DNA of 64,000 nt from contig CAVRVD010000011.1 in assembly GCA_963724535.1 (NCBI GenBank), positions 310,001-374,000 on the forward strand. Direction: 5' to 3'. The first letter of the stretch is position 1, and each line of letters begins with the position of its first letter. The stretch is from JADJPO01 sp963724535 (GTDB lineage: Bacteria > Actinomycetota > Actinomycetes > Actinomycetales > Kineosporiaceae). The translations under genes were made by a program, and so were the position numbers. Below are positions 9,321-17,379 of this stretch, in pieces. The notes below the pieces were generated by a model that saw only the letters and a list, made by a program, of their open reading frames with translations, was not told the DNA's origin and ran no database searches.

Positions 9321-10165
9321 GCGGCGTGCGCCCGGGACAGCCCCCGCTGGCCGGACAGGCGGGCCTGCGCCCACCGGGGCAGGGTGCCGATCGTGAGCAC
9401 CACGCGCATGGCCGCGGTGCGCCACGGCGGGTTGTGCAGGCCGATGTACTGGACCATCGATGCGCCACGCATCTGGAACATCCGCGCCTTGGGCTCCCCT
9501 GATCCGGCACCGAGGTGCGGGACCAGCAGGTCGGTGCGCAGCGCCAACCCGCGGCCGGCGTCACGGACCTGACGGCCGAAGGCCATGTCCTCGTTGTAGA
9601 CGAAGAAGCGCTCGTCGAACCCGCCCAGCTCGAGGAAGTCGGCGCGGCGCACCGCCAGGCAGGCCCCGCTGAGCCAGTCCAGCTGCAGGGGACGTCCGGG
9701 CACCGGCCGAGCGTAGACACCGGCCTCGGGCCAGTGCCGGTTCAGACCGAGCGCATGCACGAGGCAGCGCCGCAGGGTCGGTTCCCACCCGCCGACGCCC
9801 AGCTCGACCCGGTCGTTGGCCAGCACCGTGGTGGCGCCGACGGCGACCAGCTGCTGGTCGGCCTCGAGATCGGCAACGAGCGCGTCCAGGATCGCAGTGG
9901 TCGGGGCGGTGTCGGGATTGACGAAGGCGATGTGCTCGGCGTCCGAGGTGCGTGTACCCAGGTTCGCCGCCCGGGCGAACCCCTGGGCGGGACCGGCGAC
10001 GTAGCGCGCGCCCGGGCGCTCGGCCACGAGCTCCTCGACCCCGTCCGCCCCGCGAGCGTTGTCCACGATCGCGACCGGGATCGCCGGATCCAGACGGCTC
10101 AGGAGAGCCTCGGCGAGGCTTCTGCTGTGGTAGGTGACCAGAACCACCTCGTAGTTGGTACCCAC
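9278..10165 (-). CDS. GT2 glycosyltransferase (rhamnosyltransferase-like)
   Basis: 295 residues. VVLVTYHSRSLAEALL, AIVDNARGADG, GFARAANLGT and AFVNPDTAPT follow the order seen in WbbL/rhamnosyltransferase-type GT2 enzymes, with GGFDERFFVYNEDMAFG as the catalytic ED region. The start GTG 10165 is chosen because GGGGAG lies 6 bases upstream; the in-frame ATG at 10210 adds a basic stretch and lacks a site. A hydrophobic segment near residue 255 may be a membrane contact. Convergent with, and overlapping by 43 bases, the upstream putative glycosyltransferase gene. Likely last transferase gene of the exopolysaccharide locus. Confidence 0.82.
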   Translation of the reverse strand: MGTNYEVVLVTYHSRSLAEALLSRLDPAIPVAIVDNARGADGVEELVAERPGARYVAGPAQGFARAANLGTRTSDAEHIAFVNPDTAPTTAILDALVADLEADQQLVAVGATTVLANDRVELGVGGWEPTLRRCLVHALGLNRHWPEAGVYARPVPGRPLQLDWLSGACLAVRRADFLELGGFDERFFVYNEDMAFGRQVRDAGRGLALRTDLLVPHLGAGSGEPKARMFQMRGASMVQYIGLHNPPWRTAAMRVVLTIGTLPRWAQARLSGQRGLSRAHAAYIRGMWFGGPDMA

Positions 10166-10314
10166 GTGCGCTCCCCGACGCCGACGAACAGACCCCGGAC
10201 ATGATGTCATCGCCGCGCCGGGCGCCGGCGGGTGAACGGCCCAATACCGCGGTCCTCACACCGTGGCCCACCGGATCCGGCGCCATCGGAGCTGCCGAGG
10301 CGCCGTGAGCGCCC

Positions 10315-10346
10315 GGTCCCGGCAGGTTCAGGTCCCGGCAGGTTCA
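10315..10346. repeat. 16-bp tandem direct repeat upstream of tasA-like gene
   Basis: The unit GGTCCCGGCAGGTTCA occurs twice head to tail (10315-10330, 10331-10346), about 90 bases before the TasA-like start. It could be a paired regulator site or a slippage product; nothing in the sequence decides this. Confidence 0.6.
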
Positions 10347-10437
10347 CCCATGCGGATGGATCACAGCGGCAACAGCTGCACTCCGGCGCGCGAGGAGCCG
10401 ATGGACCGGGTAACGAAGTTCTGCCGAGGAGGATTCG

Positions 10438-11025
10438 ATGCCCGAGCACAGCAGTCGACGCCGTCAACGACCCGGCCTCGCCCTGCTGGTGCCGCTTGCC
10501 CTGCTGGCCAGTAGCGCCGTCGTCTACCAGGCGTCCAACGCGGCGTTCACGGCCAGCACCTCCAACGGCGCCAACAACTGGGCCGCCGGCACCGTGGTGC
10601 TCAGCGACGACGACTCCAACTCGGTGCTGGTCAACCTCAGTGGGCTCAAGCCGGGCGACAACGGCACCAAGTGCCTCAACGTGAACTACACCGGAAGCCT
10701 GGCCTCTGCGGTGAAGCTGTACACGACCGGGTACACCGACAACGGGCTGGCCCAGTACCTGACCTTCAGTATCGACGAGGGCACCGGCGCGGCCGGAGGG
10801 GCGGCTCTGGACTGCACCGGGTTCACCGGTGGGTCGTCGCTGTACTCCGGCACCCTGAACGGCTTCGCCACCGCCAGCACCGGCTACGGCACGGGCGTCT
10901 CCTCCTGGGCGCCGAGCGGTGCCGCGACGAAGAGCTACCGGTTCAGCTGGACGCTGCAGGACGACAACAACGCCCAGGGCAAGAACGCCACCACGAGCTT
11001 CACCTGGGAAGCCCGCAACACGTGA
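10438..11025 (+). CDS. Secreted TasA/camelysin-like matrix protein
   Basis: 195 residues. An N-terminal RRRQRPG tail and a hydrophobic signal segment (LALLVPLALLASSAVVYQA) lead into AFTASTSNGANNWAAGTV, the SipW-dependent signal-peptide type seen in TasA and camelysin. The mature part is a small beta-rich domain with the TasA-family elements LKPGDNGTKCLNVNYTG and later SYRFSWTLQDDNNAQG. Two Cys residues (in TKCLN and LDCTG) could form a disulfide. GGAGGATTCG is a strong ribosome site. It is followed 22 bases later by a SipW-type signal peptidase. TasA forms amyloid-like fibres in Bacillus biofilms; a matrix fibre role here is inferred from family and from the neighbouring exopolysaccharide and c-di-GMP genes. 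Confidence 0.8.
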   Translation: MPEHSSRRRQRPGLALLVPLALLASSAVVYQASNAAFTASTSNGANNWAAGTVVLSDDDSNSVLVNLSGLKPGDNGTKCLNVNYTGSLASAVKLYTTGYTDNGLAQYLTFSIDEGTGAAGGAALDCTGFTGGSSLYSGTLNGFATASTGYGTGVSSWAPSGAATKSYRFSWTLQDDNNAQGKNATTSFTWEARNT

Positions 11026-11047
11026 CCTGCCGGGTAGGGGTGCCCCG

Positions 11048-11641
11048 ATGACGTCGGCGTCCCCCGACCCATCGCACGAGGGCCGGGTGCTCAGCACCCG
11101 GCCCGATGTGCTGCCCGGAGGATGTGAGCCGGAGCGCCGCGCCGTGCGCACCGTGCACCTGGTGGACACGGTCGCCACCAGCTGGCTGCTGGTGGTCTGC
11201 TCGATGGTGGTGTGGTCGCTGCTGCCCGCAGTGTGGGGCTGGCAGCCCAGCCTGATCCTGACCGGGTCGATGAGGCCGGCGCTCAAGCCGGGTGACGTCG
11301 TCCTGGTCGCCCCGCCGGCCCCCGACCGACCGGTGCGGCGCGGCCAGGTGGTCCTGGTCCGCGACCCGGAGGCGCCGAGCGGTCGGGTGATGCACCGCGT
11401 CGTCCGGATCGACGAGGACGCCATGATCACCACTCAGGGCGACGCCAATCCCAACCCCGACGTGGTAGCGCACAGCCCGGACGACGTGCTGGGCATCGCC
11501 CGGCTGGTGGTGCCGGCCGCGGGCCGCATCGCGCTGCTGCGCGCCGGCGGCGTGAGCGGGCCGAGTGACCGGGCGTGGATCGCGCTGACCCTGGGCGCGG
11601 CTGCGGTGTTCATGGGCACCCGGTTGCGCCGCGGTCCCTGA
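11048..11641 (+). CDS. SipW-type (ER-like) signal peptidase I
   Basis: 197 residues. After a membrane segment (VATSWLLVVCSMVVWSLL) comes LTGSMRPALKPGDVV, holding the catalytic Ser, and then GRVMHRVVRI, where the catalytic Lys of ordinary bacterial signal peptidase I is replaced by His, the mark of SipW/ER-type enzymes. TQGDANPNPD is the conserved third box. A second membrane segment closes the protein. Start ATG 11048 has AGGGG 8 bases upstream. It sits right behind the TasA-like gene and is predicted to cut its signal peptide and that of the anchored paralogue encoded at 13304-14335. Confidence 0.85.
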   Translation: MTSASPDPSHEGRVLSTRPDVLPGGCEPERRAVRTVHLVDTVATSWLLVVCSMVVWSLLPAVWGWQPSLILTGSMRPALKPGDVVLVAPPAPDRPVRRGQVVLVRDPEAPSGRVMHRVVRIDEDAMITTQGDANPNPDVVAHSPDDVLGIARLVVPAAGRIALLRAGGVSGPSDRAWIALTLGAAAVFMGTRLRRGP

Positions 11642-11687
11642 CCGCCTGGAACGGACGACCGCACCCGACCGCCGCCCTGCGACGCGC

Positions 11688-13307
11688 TCAGCCGAGGGCA
11701 GCCACCGTGGGTTCGTAGACGACCACCCGGTCCCGGCCGAGAGCCTTGGCCTGGAGCAGTGCGGCGTCGGCGGACAGGACCACCTCGTCTGCCCCGGCCG
11801 CATCCTCGGGTACCGCGGCAACACCGAAGCTGGACGACACACTGACCGGTTCGGCGATCTCCCGGACGGCGCGGCGCGCCCGCTCGGCGATCGTGGCCGC
11901 GGCCGCGGTGTCCGCACCCGGGATCACCAGGGCGAACTCCTCGCCGCCGTATCGGGCGGCCAGCGCACCGCCGGTGGCGTGCGCGCCCAGAGCCCGGGCC
12001 ACCGCGACCAGAACCTGGTCGCCGAACTGGTGCCCATAGCGGTCGTTGACCGACTTGAAGTGGTCGACGTCAGTGAGCACCAGGGCGAACGGCACGCCGT
12101 TCTCACGCCAGGCCCGCTCGCAGGCCTGCATGGTCTCGTCGAAGAAGCGCCGGTTGGCCAGCCCGGTCAGGCCGTCGGTGACCGCCGCCCGACGCGCGTC
12201 GGCGAGCAGCTGGGCCCGGGACAGGGCGAGCGCCGCGGTGGCTCCGGCCTGGGCTGCCGAGCTGACAGTGCGCCGCTCCACCTGGCCGCCACGCAGACCG
12301 CCACCGCCGAACTCGACGACAAGCGTGATACTGACCGGCAGCTGCCCGCCATGCCCGCCGACCCCGGCGGGTCCGACTCGCAAGGGGACCGCGGCGATCC
12401 GGCGGGCGTTCGGGAACATCGCGGACAGCCCCGGATCCCTGCGGCGGTCCAGGCGCAGAGCCCGGACCGTGCCCTGGGCGGAGGCAGCCAGGTCGAGCAG
12501 GGCCGACCGCGGCCCACCCGGACCCGTGGAGGTCGCCAGCCCCTCCCCCGCGACGATCTGCAGCGATCCGTCCTGCCCCTCGGTGCGGGTGAGCACGGCG
12601 GCCCGGGTGACGCCGAGCTCGGCGACGGCGAACCGGATCAGGCGCTGGGCGACATCCTGGGGCCGGTCGTCGCTGAGCAGGGTGGCCGCGAACCGCTCGA
12701 GTGCCTCGGCGTCGTAGCGGCGCCGCCGCAGCTCCCTCTCGTTGATGGAGGCGGCCACCGAGGTGGTGAGCACCACCAGCCAGAGCAGGCTCATATCGGT
12801 GCCGATGGTGGCCTGCCGGTTCAGCCCGGCCATCGCCTGAGAGACCGGGATCAGCCCGGTCTGCTCGGCCCGCCAGAAGAACACCATCAGGACCGACTGC
12901 CAGACCGCGAGCTTGAGCCCGGTCCGGAACGAAGCCAGCAGACAGACCGCGACCAGCTGAGCGGCCAGGACCGTGTCCGCCCCGGGACCGTGACCCAGCC
13001 GCTCGTGCACGTGCTGCAGGAAGACCCCGTCGATGAGCAGGGCGGCCCCGAAGCCCTTGACGGCCGCCGACCGCATCGGGGTGAGCACCAGCAGGCCGAG
13101 CGCGGACGTGGCGATCAGGTAGGCGAGGACCACCGCGGCGCTGACCGGCTGGGCGGTGTCGTGCACCCTGGCGAGCACCGCCACGACCGCCAGCTGGGCG
13201 AGCCGGAACGCGCCCATCGCCGCGACCCGATGGGACAGCGGTGCCACCTCGACGCTCGATCGGGTGCCGGGCAGGCTGACTCCTCGGGTGGCCCCCCGCG
13301 GGCTCAT
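11688..13307 (-). CDS. Membrane diguanylate cyclase (GGDEF)
   Basis: 539 residues. Roughly six or more membrane segments fill residues 20-190, a GAF-like segment spans about 215-360, and a C-terminal GGDEF domain has an intact GGEEF active site at residues 454-458 (within RYGGEEFALV). DVDHFKSVNDRYGH upstream is the metal/substrate loop. No RxxD inhibitory site is apparent at the usual spacing before GGEEF. The ATG at 13307 overlaps the stop of the preceding TasA-like gene as ATGA, implying translational coupling. It makes cyclic di-GMP, which commonly switches on matrix production. Convergent with the signal peptidase gene. Confidence 0.88.
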   Translation of the reverse strand: MSPRGATRGVSLPGTRSSVEVAPLSHRVAAMGAFRLAQLAVVAVLARVHDTAQPVSAAVVLAYLIATSALGLLVLTPMRSAAVKGFGAALLIDGVFLQHVHERLGHGPGADTVLAAQLVAVCLLASFRTGLKLAVWQSVLMVFFWRAEQTGLIPVSQAMAGLNRQATIGTDMSLLWLVVLTTSVAASINERELRRRRYDAEALERFAATLLSDDRPQDVAQRLIRFAVAELGVTRAAVLTRTEGQDGSLQIVAGEGLATSTGPGGPRSALLDLAASAQGTVRALRLDRRRDPGLSAMFPNARRIAAVPLRVGPAGVGGHGGQLPVSITLVVEFGGGGLRGGQVERRTVSSAAQAGATAALALSRAQLLADARRAAVTDGLTGLANRRFFDETMQACERAWRENGVPFALVLTDVDHFKSVNDRYGHQFGDQVLVAVARALGAHATGGALAARYGGEEFALVIPGADTAAAATIAERARRAVREIAEPVSVSSSFGVAAVPEDAAGADEVVLSADAALLQAKALGRDRVVVYEPTVAALG

Positions 13308-14335
13308 CGTCGCTCCCCTAGCAAGCCGAAGCGATCGGTCAGCACACCGAACCGGTCCGGGAAGTCCGCCTCGTTGTCGCGCTGCCGGGCCACCGCGGCG
13401 AGCTTCGGGTCCCGCCGGTCGATCCGGTCCTGGACCAGCAGGAAGAGCAGCGCGATCATGATGGCGCTGACCGGGTACTCCGGCGAGGCGACGACCGCCA
13501 CGGCGGCTCGCTGGGCCTGCTGCACCATCTTCACGAACCTCGCGATCTCGGCGCCGATGCTGATGTCCGGCGAGGGCGGTTCTCCCGCGCCCCCGGAGGG
13601 CACGGTCGGGTTGGCCGGCACCGGGGAACCCATGGCGACACCCGAGGGCGGCGGGGTCGGTTCGACGACCACCGACGGGGACGGCGGGGCGGTCGTGGCC
13701 CCGGCCGCGCCCGACGGAGCGGTCGGATCCGTGCTCGTCGGGCCGGCGGCCGGCCCGGTCGAACGGGGCCGACTCGACGACGGCGTGGTGGGGGCGGGGG
13801 CTGCGCCGACCAGCCGCCAGACGAACCGGCCCTGCGCCCGCAGACCCTGGGTGCGCAGCCCGCCGTCCAGGGCCACCGTGATCCGGAAGGACCGCGCGGA
13901 GGTCTGGGCCGGCTGCCAGCCGGTGCCCACCCCGTACCCCGTGCCGGCGGCTGCGAGGTCGGCCAAGGTGCCGGTGAAGATCGGTGAGCCGGTGAAGGTC
14001 GAGCAATCCCCGAACCGCCCGCCCTGGCCCGTCTCGACGGACAGGACCAGGTGCTGGGCCAAGGAGCCGGTGACGTCGGCGACCCCCAGCTGGACCCAGT
14101 CGTCGATGGCGGCGGCAGTGGCTCCGACCAGCACACATTCGGTGTAGGAGTGGCCCGGTGCCATGGTCAGACCGGGGAACATGGCCTGGTCCGCGTCGTC
14201 GTCGAAGATGGCCACGCTGGCCTGCTGCGGGGCGCCGGCGGCGGGATCGGCGACGCTGAGCAGGAAGCCCAGCGCCATCACCACGGCCGCCACGAGCACC
14301 GAACTGCGTGGGGTGGTCCGGGCGCGCCCGAGCAT
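13304..14335 (-). CDS. Membrane-anchored TasA-like protein
   Basis: 343 residues. A signal segment (SSVLVAAVVMALGFLLSV) is followed by a domain clearly related to the secreted TasA-like protein: compare FTGTLADLAAAGTGYGVG here with YSGTLNGFATASTGYGTG there. A Pro/Thr/Ser-rich linker of about 90 residues (195-285), one membrane segment (AIMIALLFLLV) and a charged cytosolic tail follow. GGAGAGG upstream of ATG 14335 supports the start. Its stop overlaps the start of the diguanylate cyclase gene (ATGA). It may anchor TasA-like fibres to the cell or sense them; this is inference from architecture and linkage. Confidence 0.72.
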   Translation of the reverse strand: MLGRARTTPRSSVLVAAVVMALGFLLSVADPAAGAPQQASVAIFDDDADQAMFPGLTMAPGHSYTECVLVGATAAAIDDWVQLGVADVTGSLAQHLVLSVETGQGGRFGDCSTFTGSPIFTGTLADLAAAGTGYGVGTGWQPAQTSARSFRITVALDGGLRTQGLRAQGRFVWRLVGAAPAPTTPSSSRPRSTGPAAGPTSTDPTAPSGAAGATTAPPSPSVVVEPTPPPSGVAMGSPVPANPTVPSGGAGEPPSPDISIGAEIARFVKMVQQAQRAAVAVVASPEYPVSAIMIALLFLLVQDRIDRRDPKLAAVARQRDNEADFPDRFGVLTDRFGLLGERR

Positions 14336-14450
14336 GACCACCGCCTCTCCTACCGCTGCCCCTTGGGCCAGGTCTGTCGTGGTATCGGGAGACGACGCCC
14401 AGATCTTGAGGCGGGGCACCGGACCTCCGCCCACCCCAGGCGGGCCCGGG

Positions 14451-15443
14451 TCAGGCGGGAGCGGGCGCGGCCCAGGCGCACCCGGTGAGCCGTTCGTAGG
14501 CCTCCACGTACCGCTGCCGGGTGCGTCGGACGACGTCCTCGGGCAGCGGCGGCGGCGGGACCTGACCATGCCGGTCCCAGCCCGAGGCCGGCGAGGTGAG
14601 CCAGTCCCGGACGAACTGCTTGTCGAAGCTCGGCTGGGGGCCGCCCGGGACCCAGTCCCGTGTCGGCCAGAACCGGGACGAGTCGGGAGTGAGCACCTCG
14701 TCGCCCAGCACCAGTTCCCCGGCGTCGCCCCGGCTGTCCCGGCCGGCGGCGGCTGAGCGCGGGCCGGCCCCGACCAGGCGGCCGAACTCCAGCTTGGTGT
14801 CGGCCAGAACCACACCGCGCTCGGCGGCCAGGGTCTCGGCCCGCCGGTAGACGGTCAGGGTGAGCTCGCGCAGCCGGTCGGCGACCGGACGGCCCACCCG
14901 GGCGACCACCTCGTCGAAGTCGATGTTCTCGTCGTGCTCGCCGAACGGGGCCTTGGCCGCGGGGGTGAAGATCGGCTCCGGGAGCCGGGAACCCTCGGTG
15001 AGTCCGGCCGGCAGCCGAACCCCGCACACCACACCGCCGCTGCGGTACTCGACGGTGCCCGACCCGGCCAGATAGCCCCGGGCCACGCACTCGATCGGCA
15101 CCATCTCGAGCCGGCGGCACAGCATCGCTCGACCGGCGACCTCGGCGGGAACCGGGCCCTGGTCTGCTGCCAGGTGGTTCGGCACCAGGTCGGCCAGCTG
15201 CTGGAACCACCACCGGCTGAGCGCGGTGAGGATCGCTCCCTTGTCGGGGATCGGGGTGCTCAGCACATGGTCGTAGGCCGAGATCCGGTCGCTGGCGACG
15301 ACCAGGACCTGGTCGGGCGCGCGGGCCGCACCGGCGGGGTCGGGCAGGTACAGGTCGCGGACCTTGCCCGAGTAGAGGTGGCGCCAACCGGGCAGCTCGA
15401 GCGGCGCCGACACGGTGCTGACGCCGGCCGGACCACCGCTCAC
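14451..15443 (-). CDS. purC: Phosphoribosylaminoimidazole-succinocarboxamide synthase
   Basis: 330 residues. SAICAR synthase joins CAIR and aspartate with ATP in purine synthesis. LYSGKVRDLY, ASDRISAYDHVL, RGYLAGSG and DTKLEFG are diagnostic motifs. The start GTG 15443 overlaps the purD stop as GTGA, so translation is probably coupled. The protein is somewhat longer than the usual 290-300 residues because of an insertion (AGPRSAAAGRDSRGDAG) before the C-terminal ELVLGDEVLTPDSSRFW segment and a slightly extended N-terminus; a GTG ten codons in would be an alternative start. Confidence 0.95.
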   Translation of the reverse strand: MSGGPAGVSTVSAPLELPGWRHLYSGKVRDLYLPDPAGAARAPDQVLVVASDRISAYDHVLSTPIPDKGAILTALSRWWFQQLADLVPNHLAADQGPVPAEVAGRAMLCRRLEMVPIECVARGYLAGSGTVEYRSGGVVCGVRLPAGLTEGSRLPEPIFTPAAKAPFGEHDENIDFDEVVARVGRPVADRLRELTLTVYRRAETLAAERGVVLADTKLEFGRLVGAGPRSAAAGRDSRGDAGELVLGDEVLTPDSSRFWPTRDWVPGGPQPSFDKQFVRDWLTSPASGWDRHGQVPPPPLPEDVVRRTRQRYVEAYERLTGCAWAAPAPA

Positions 15444-16708
15444 GCGACCACCAGACCGGCGGCCGCGGCCCGCGCGATGTCCCGGCGGTGGTGAGCGCCG
15501 GCCAACCCGATCCGCTCGATCGCGCGGTACGCGCGGGCTCGGGCGTCGTCCAGGTTGTCGCCGAGCGCCACCACGGACAGCACCCGGCCCCCGGCGCTGA
15601 CCAGCCGGCCCGCGTCGTCCAGGGCGGTGCCGGCGTGCAGGACGGCGACCCGCTCGTCGCGCGCCGCGTCGTCCAGGCCCGTGATCGGGTCGCCGGTGCG
15701 CACCGTGGCCGGGTAGCCGTGGGCGGCCAGGACGACGGTCACAGCCGCCTGGTCCCGCCAGCGCAGCGGCGCCAGCCCGGCCAGGCCGCCGCTGGCCGCG
15801 GCCATCAGGACCCCGCCGAGCGGGGTGGCCAGCCGGGCCAGGACGGACTGGGTCTCCGGGTCGCCGAACCGGACGTTGAACTCCACCACCCGCAGCCCGA
15901 GGGAGGTCAGGGCCAGGCCGCAGTACAGGACGCCGGTGAACGGTGTGCCGCGGCGGGCCATCTCGCTGACCACCGGCCGGGCCACCCGGTCGACCACCTC
16001 CTCGACCAGGCCCGAGGGGGCCCACGGAAGCGGGGAGTACGCGCCCATGCCACCGGTGTTCGGCCCGGTGTCGTCGTCACCGACCCGCTTGAAGTCCTGG
16101 GCGGGGGCGAGCGGGACGACGTGCTGGCCGTCGCAGAGCACGAACAGGGAGACCTCAGGACCGTCGAGGTACTCCTCGACCACCACGGCGGCACCCTCAC
16201 GGGACAGGCAGGTGCGGGCATGGTCGAGGGCCGCGTCGTGGTCGGCGGTCACGACCACTCCCTTGCCGGCGGCCAGCCCGTCGTCCTTGACCACGTGCGG
16301 GGGGCCGAAGGCGTCGAGCGCGGCGGCGACCTCCTCGAGGGTGGTACAGACGTGGCTCATCCCGGTCGGCACCCCAGCCGCGGCCATCACCTGCTTGGCG
16401 AACGCCTTGCTGCCCTCCAGCCGGGCCGCCTCGGCCGAGGGACCGAAGCAGGCCAGCCCGGCGGCCCGGACCGCGTCGGCGGCACCGGCGACCAGCGGCA
16501 CCTCGGGGCCGACCACGACCAGGTCCGCGCCGACCTCGCCGGCCAGGGCTGCGACGGCATCCGGGTCGGTGACGTCCAGCGAGTGGCAGGACACACCCAT
16601 GCCGGGGTTGCCGGGGGCGGCGACGACGCCGGTGACCGCGGCATCAGCGGTCAGAGCGCTGACGAGGGCGTGCTCGCGGGCTCCAGAGCCCACCACCAGG
16701 ACCAACAC
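15440..16708 (-). CDS. purD: Phosphoribosylamine-glycine ligase
   Basis: 422 residues, normal for GARS, which adds glycine to phosphoribosylamine. The N-terminus VLVVGSGAREHAL and internal KDDGLAAGKGVVV and NTGGMGAYSP (ATP-grasp) are characteristic. Start is GTG 16708. TAGGGT lies at 16715-16720 (minus strand), leaving 6 bases before the GTG, the spacing of a leaderless promoter; there is no ribosome site. Forms an operon with purC. Confidence 0.95.
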   Translation of the reverse strand: MLVLVVGSGAREHALVSALTADAAVTGVVAAPGNPGMGVSCHSLDVTDPDAVAALAGEVGADLVVVGPEVPLVAGAADAVRAAGLACFGPSAEAARLEGSKAFAKQVMAAAGVPTGMSHVCTTLEEVAAALDAFGPPHVVKDDGLAAGKGVVVTADHDAALDHARTCLSREGAAVVVEEYLDGPEVSLFVLCDGQHVVPLAPAQDFKRVGDDDTGPNTGGMGAYSPLPWAPSGLVEEVVDRVARPVVSEMARRGTPFTGVLYCGLALTSLGLRVVEFNVRFGDPETQSVLARLATPLGGVLMAAASGGLAGLAPLRWRDQAAVTVVLAAHGYPATVRTGDPITGLDDAARDERVAVLHAGTALDDAGRLVSAGGRVLSVVALGDNLDDARARAYRAIERIGLAGAHHRRDIARAAAAGLVVA

Positions 16709-16810
16709 GAGGACACCCTACTCAGCCCGTGGCTGCGGCCCGGAGCCCCCGCTGGACCGCGCGCACCCGGAGCGCGGTCGCGGGCGAGGCACCCGTGGGA
16801 GCTGCCTGGT

Positions 16811-17230
16811 TCAGCCGGTCGCCGTGCCCAGGTGGTCCTCGAGCCGGGCCAGGTCGACCTGGGCCACGTCGTTGGAGGACCCGAACAGCTCACCGATCCC
16901 CGCGACGAAGCCGACGGGATCGGCGGTCAGGGCCAGCCGCACCTGGGTGTGCTGGTCGTCGACCGCCGACAACCGGATCTCCCCCTCGTACCGGGGTCCG
17001 GCGAGCGCCTTCCAGGTGAACCGGTGCTCGCGCGGATGGGCCAGCACCGCCGCGTTCACCTCTCGGGTGGTCTGGCCGCTGCGCACCACCATCCGATAGC
17101 GCTGATGGGCGGTCTGGGTGACCAGGATGAGTCCTTCGAGGAACGTCGGCCAGGACTCCACGTCGCGCAGCCGCTCCTGCACGACGTCCAGAGGCTGGGG
17201 GACGACCGAGGTGGCCTCCTGATGCGACAT
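16811..17230 (-). CDS. SRPBCC (START-like) family protein
   Basis: 139 residues. Pattern of a single-domain polyketide cyclase/SRPBCC fold: VVQERLRDVESWPTFLEG at the N-terminus, then beta strands RYRMVVRSG, HRFTWKALAG, EGEIRLSAV and a long C-terminal helix VDLARLEDHLG. GGAGGTGTTGACG just upstream fixes ATG 17230 as the start rather than the one seven codons further up. Such proteins bind hydrophobic ligands; the ligand and pathway here are unknown. It diverges from the TipA-like regulator gene. Confidence 0.7.
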   Translation of the reverse strand: MSHQEATSVVPQPLDVVQERLRDVESWPTFLEGLILVTQTAHQRYRMVVRSGQTTREVNAAVLAHPREHRFTWKALAGPRYEGEIRLSAVDDQHTQVRLALTADPVGFVAGIGELFGSSNDVAQVDLARLEDHLGTATG

Positions 17231-17341
17231 CGTCAACACCTCCACCTCCACGCTAGGACTCCGTCCGGGGTTGAGGAAGGACCGGACGGCGCTGGGTTCG
17301 GCGTCGCGCTCCAGGACGGGGCCAGAATCCGTGCTGCAGCC

Positions 17342-17372
17342 TTGACCCTCACCCGGCGTCAGGCTCCACAGT
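17342..17372 (+). promoter_or_regulatory. MerR-type promoter with long spacer and palindromic operator
   Basis: TTGACC at 17342-17347 and CACAGT at 17367-17372 are separated by 19 bases, the overlong spacer typical of MerR-activated promoters. Within the spacer, CCTCAC and GTCAGG form an imperfect inverted repeat (one mismatch). It lies immediately before the TipA-like gene, so autoregulation is likely. Confidence 0.6.
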
Positions 17373-17379
17373 GGGCCAT

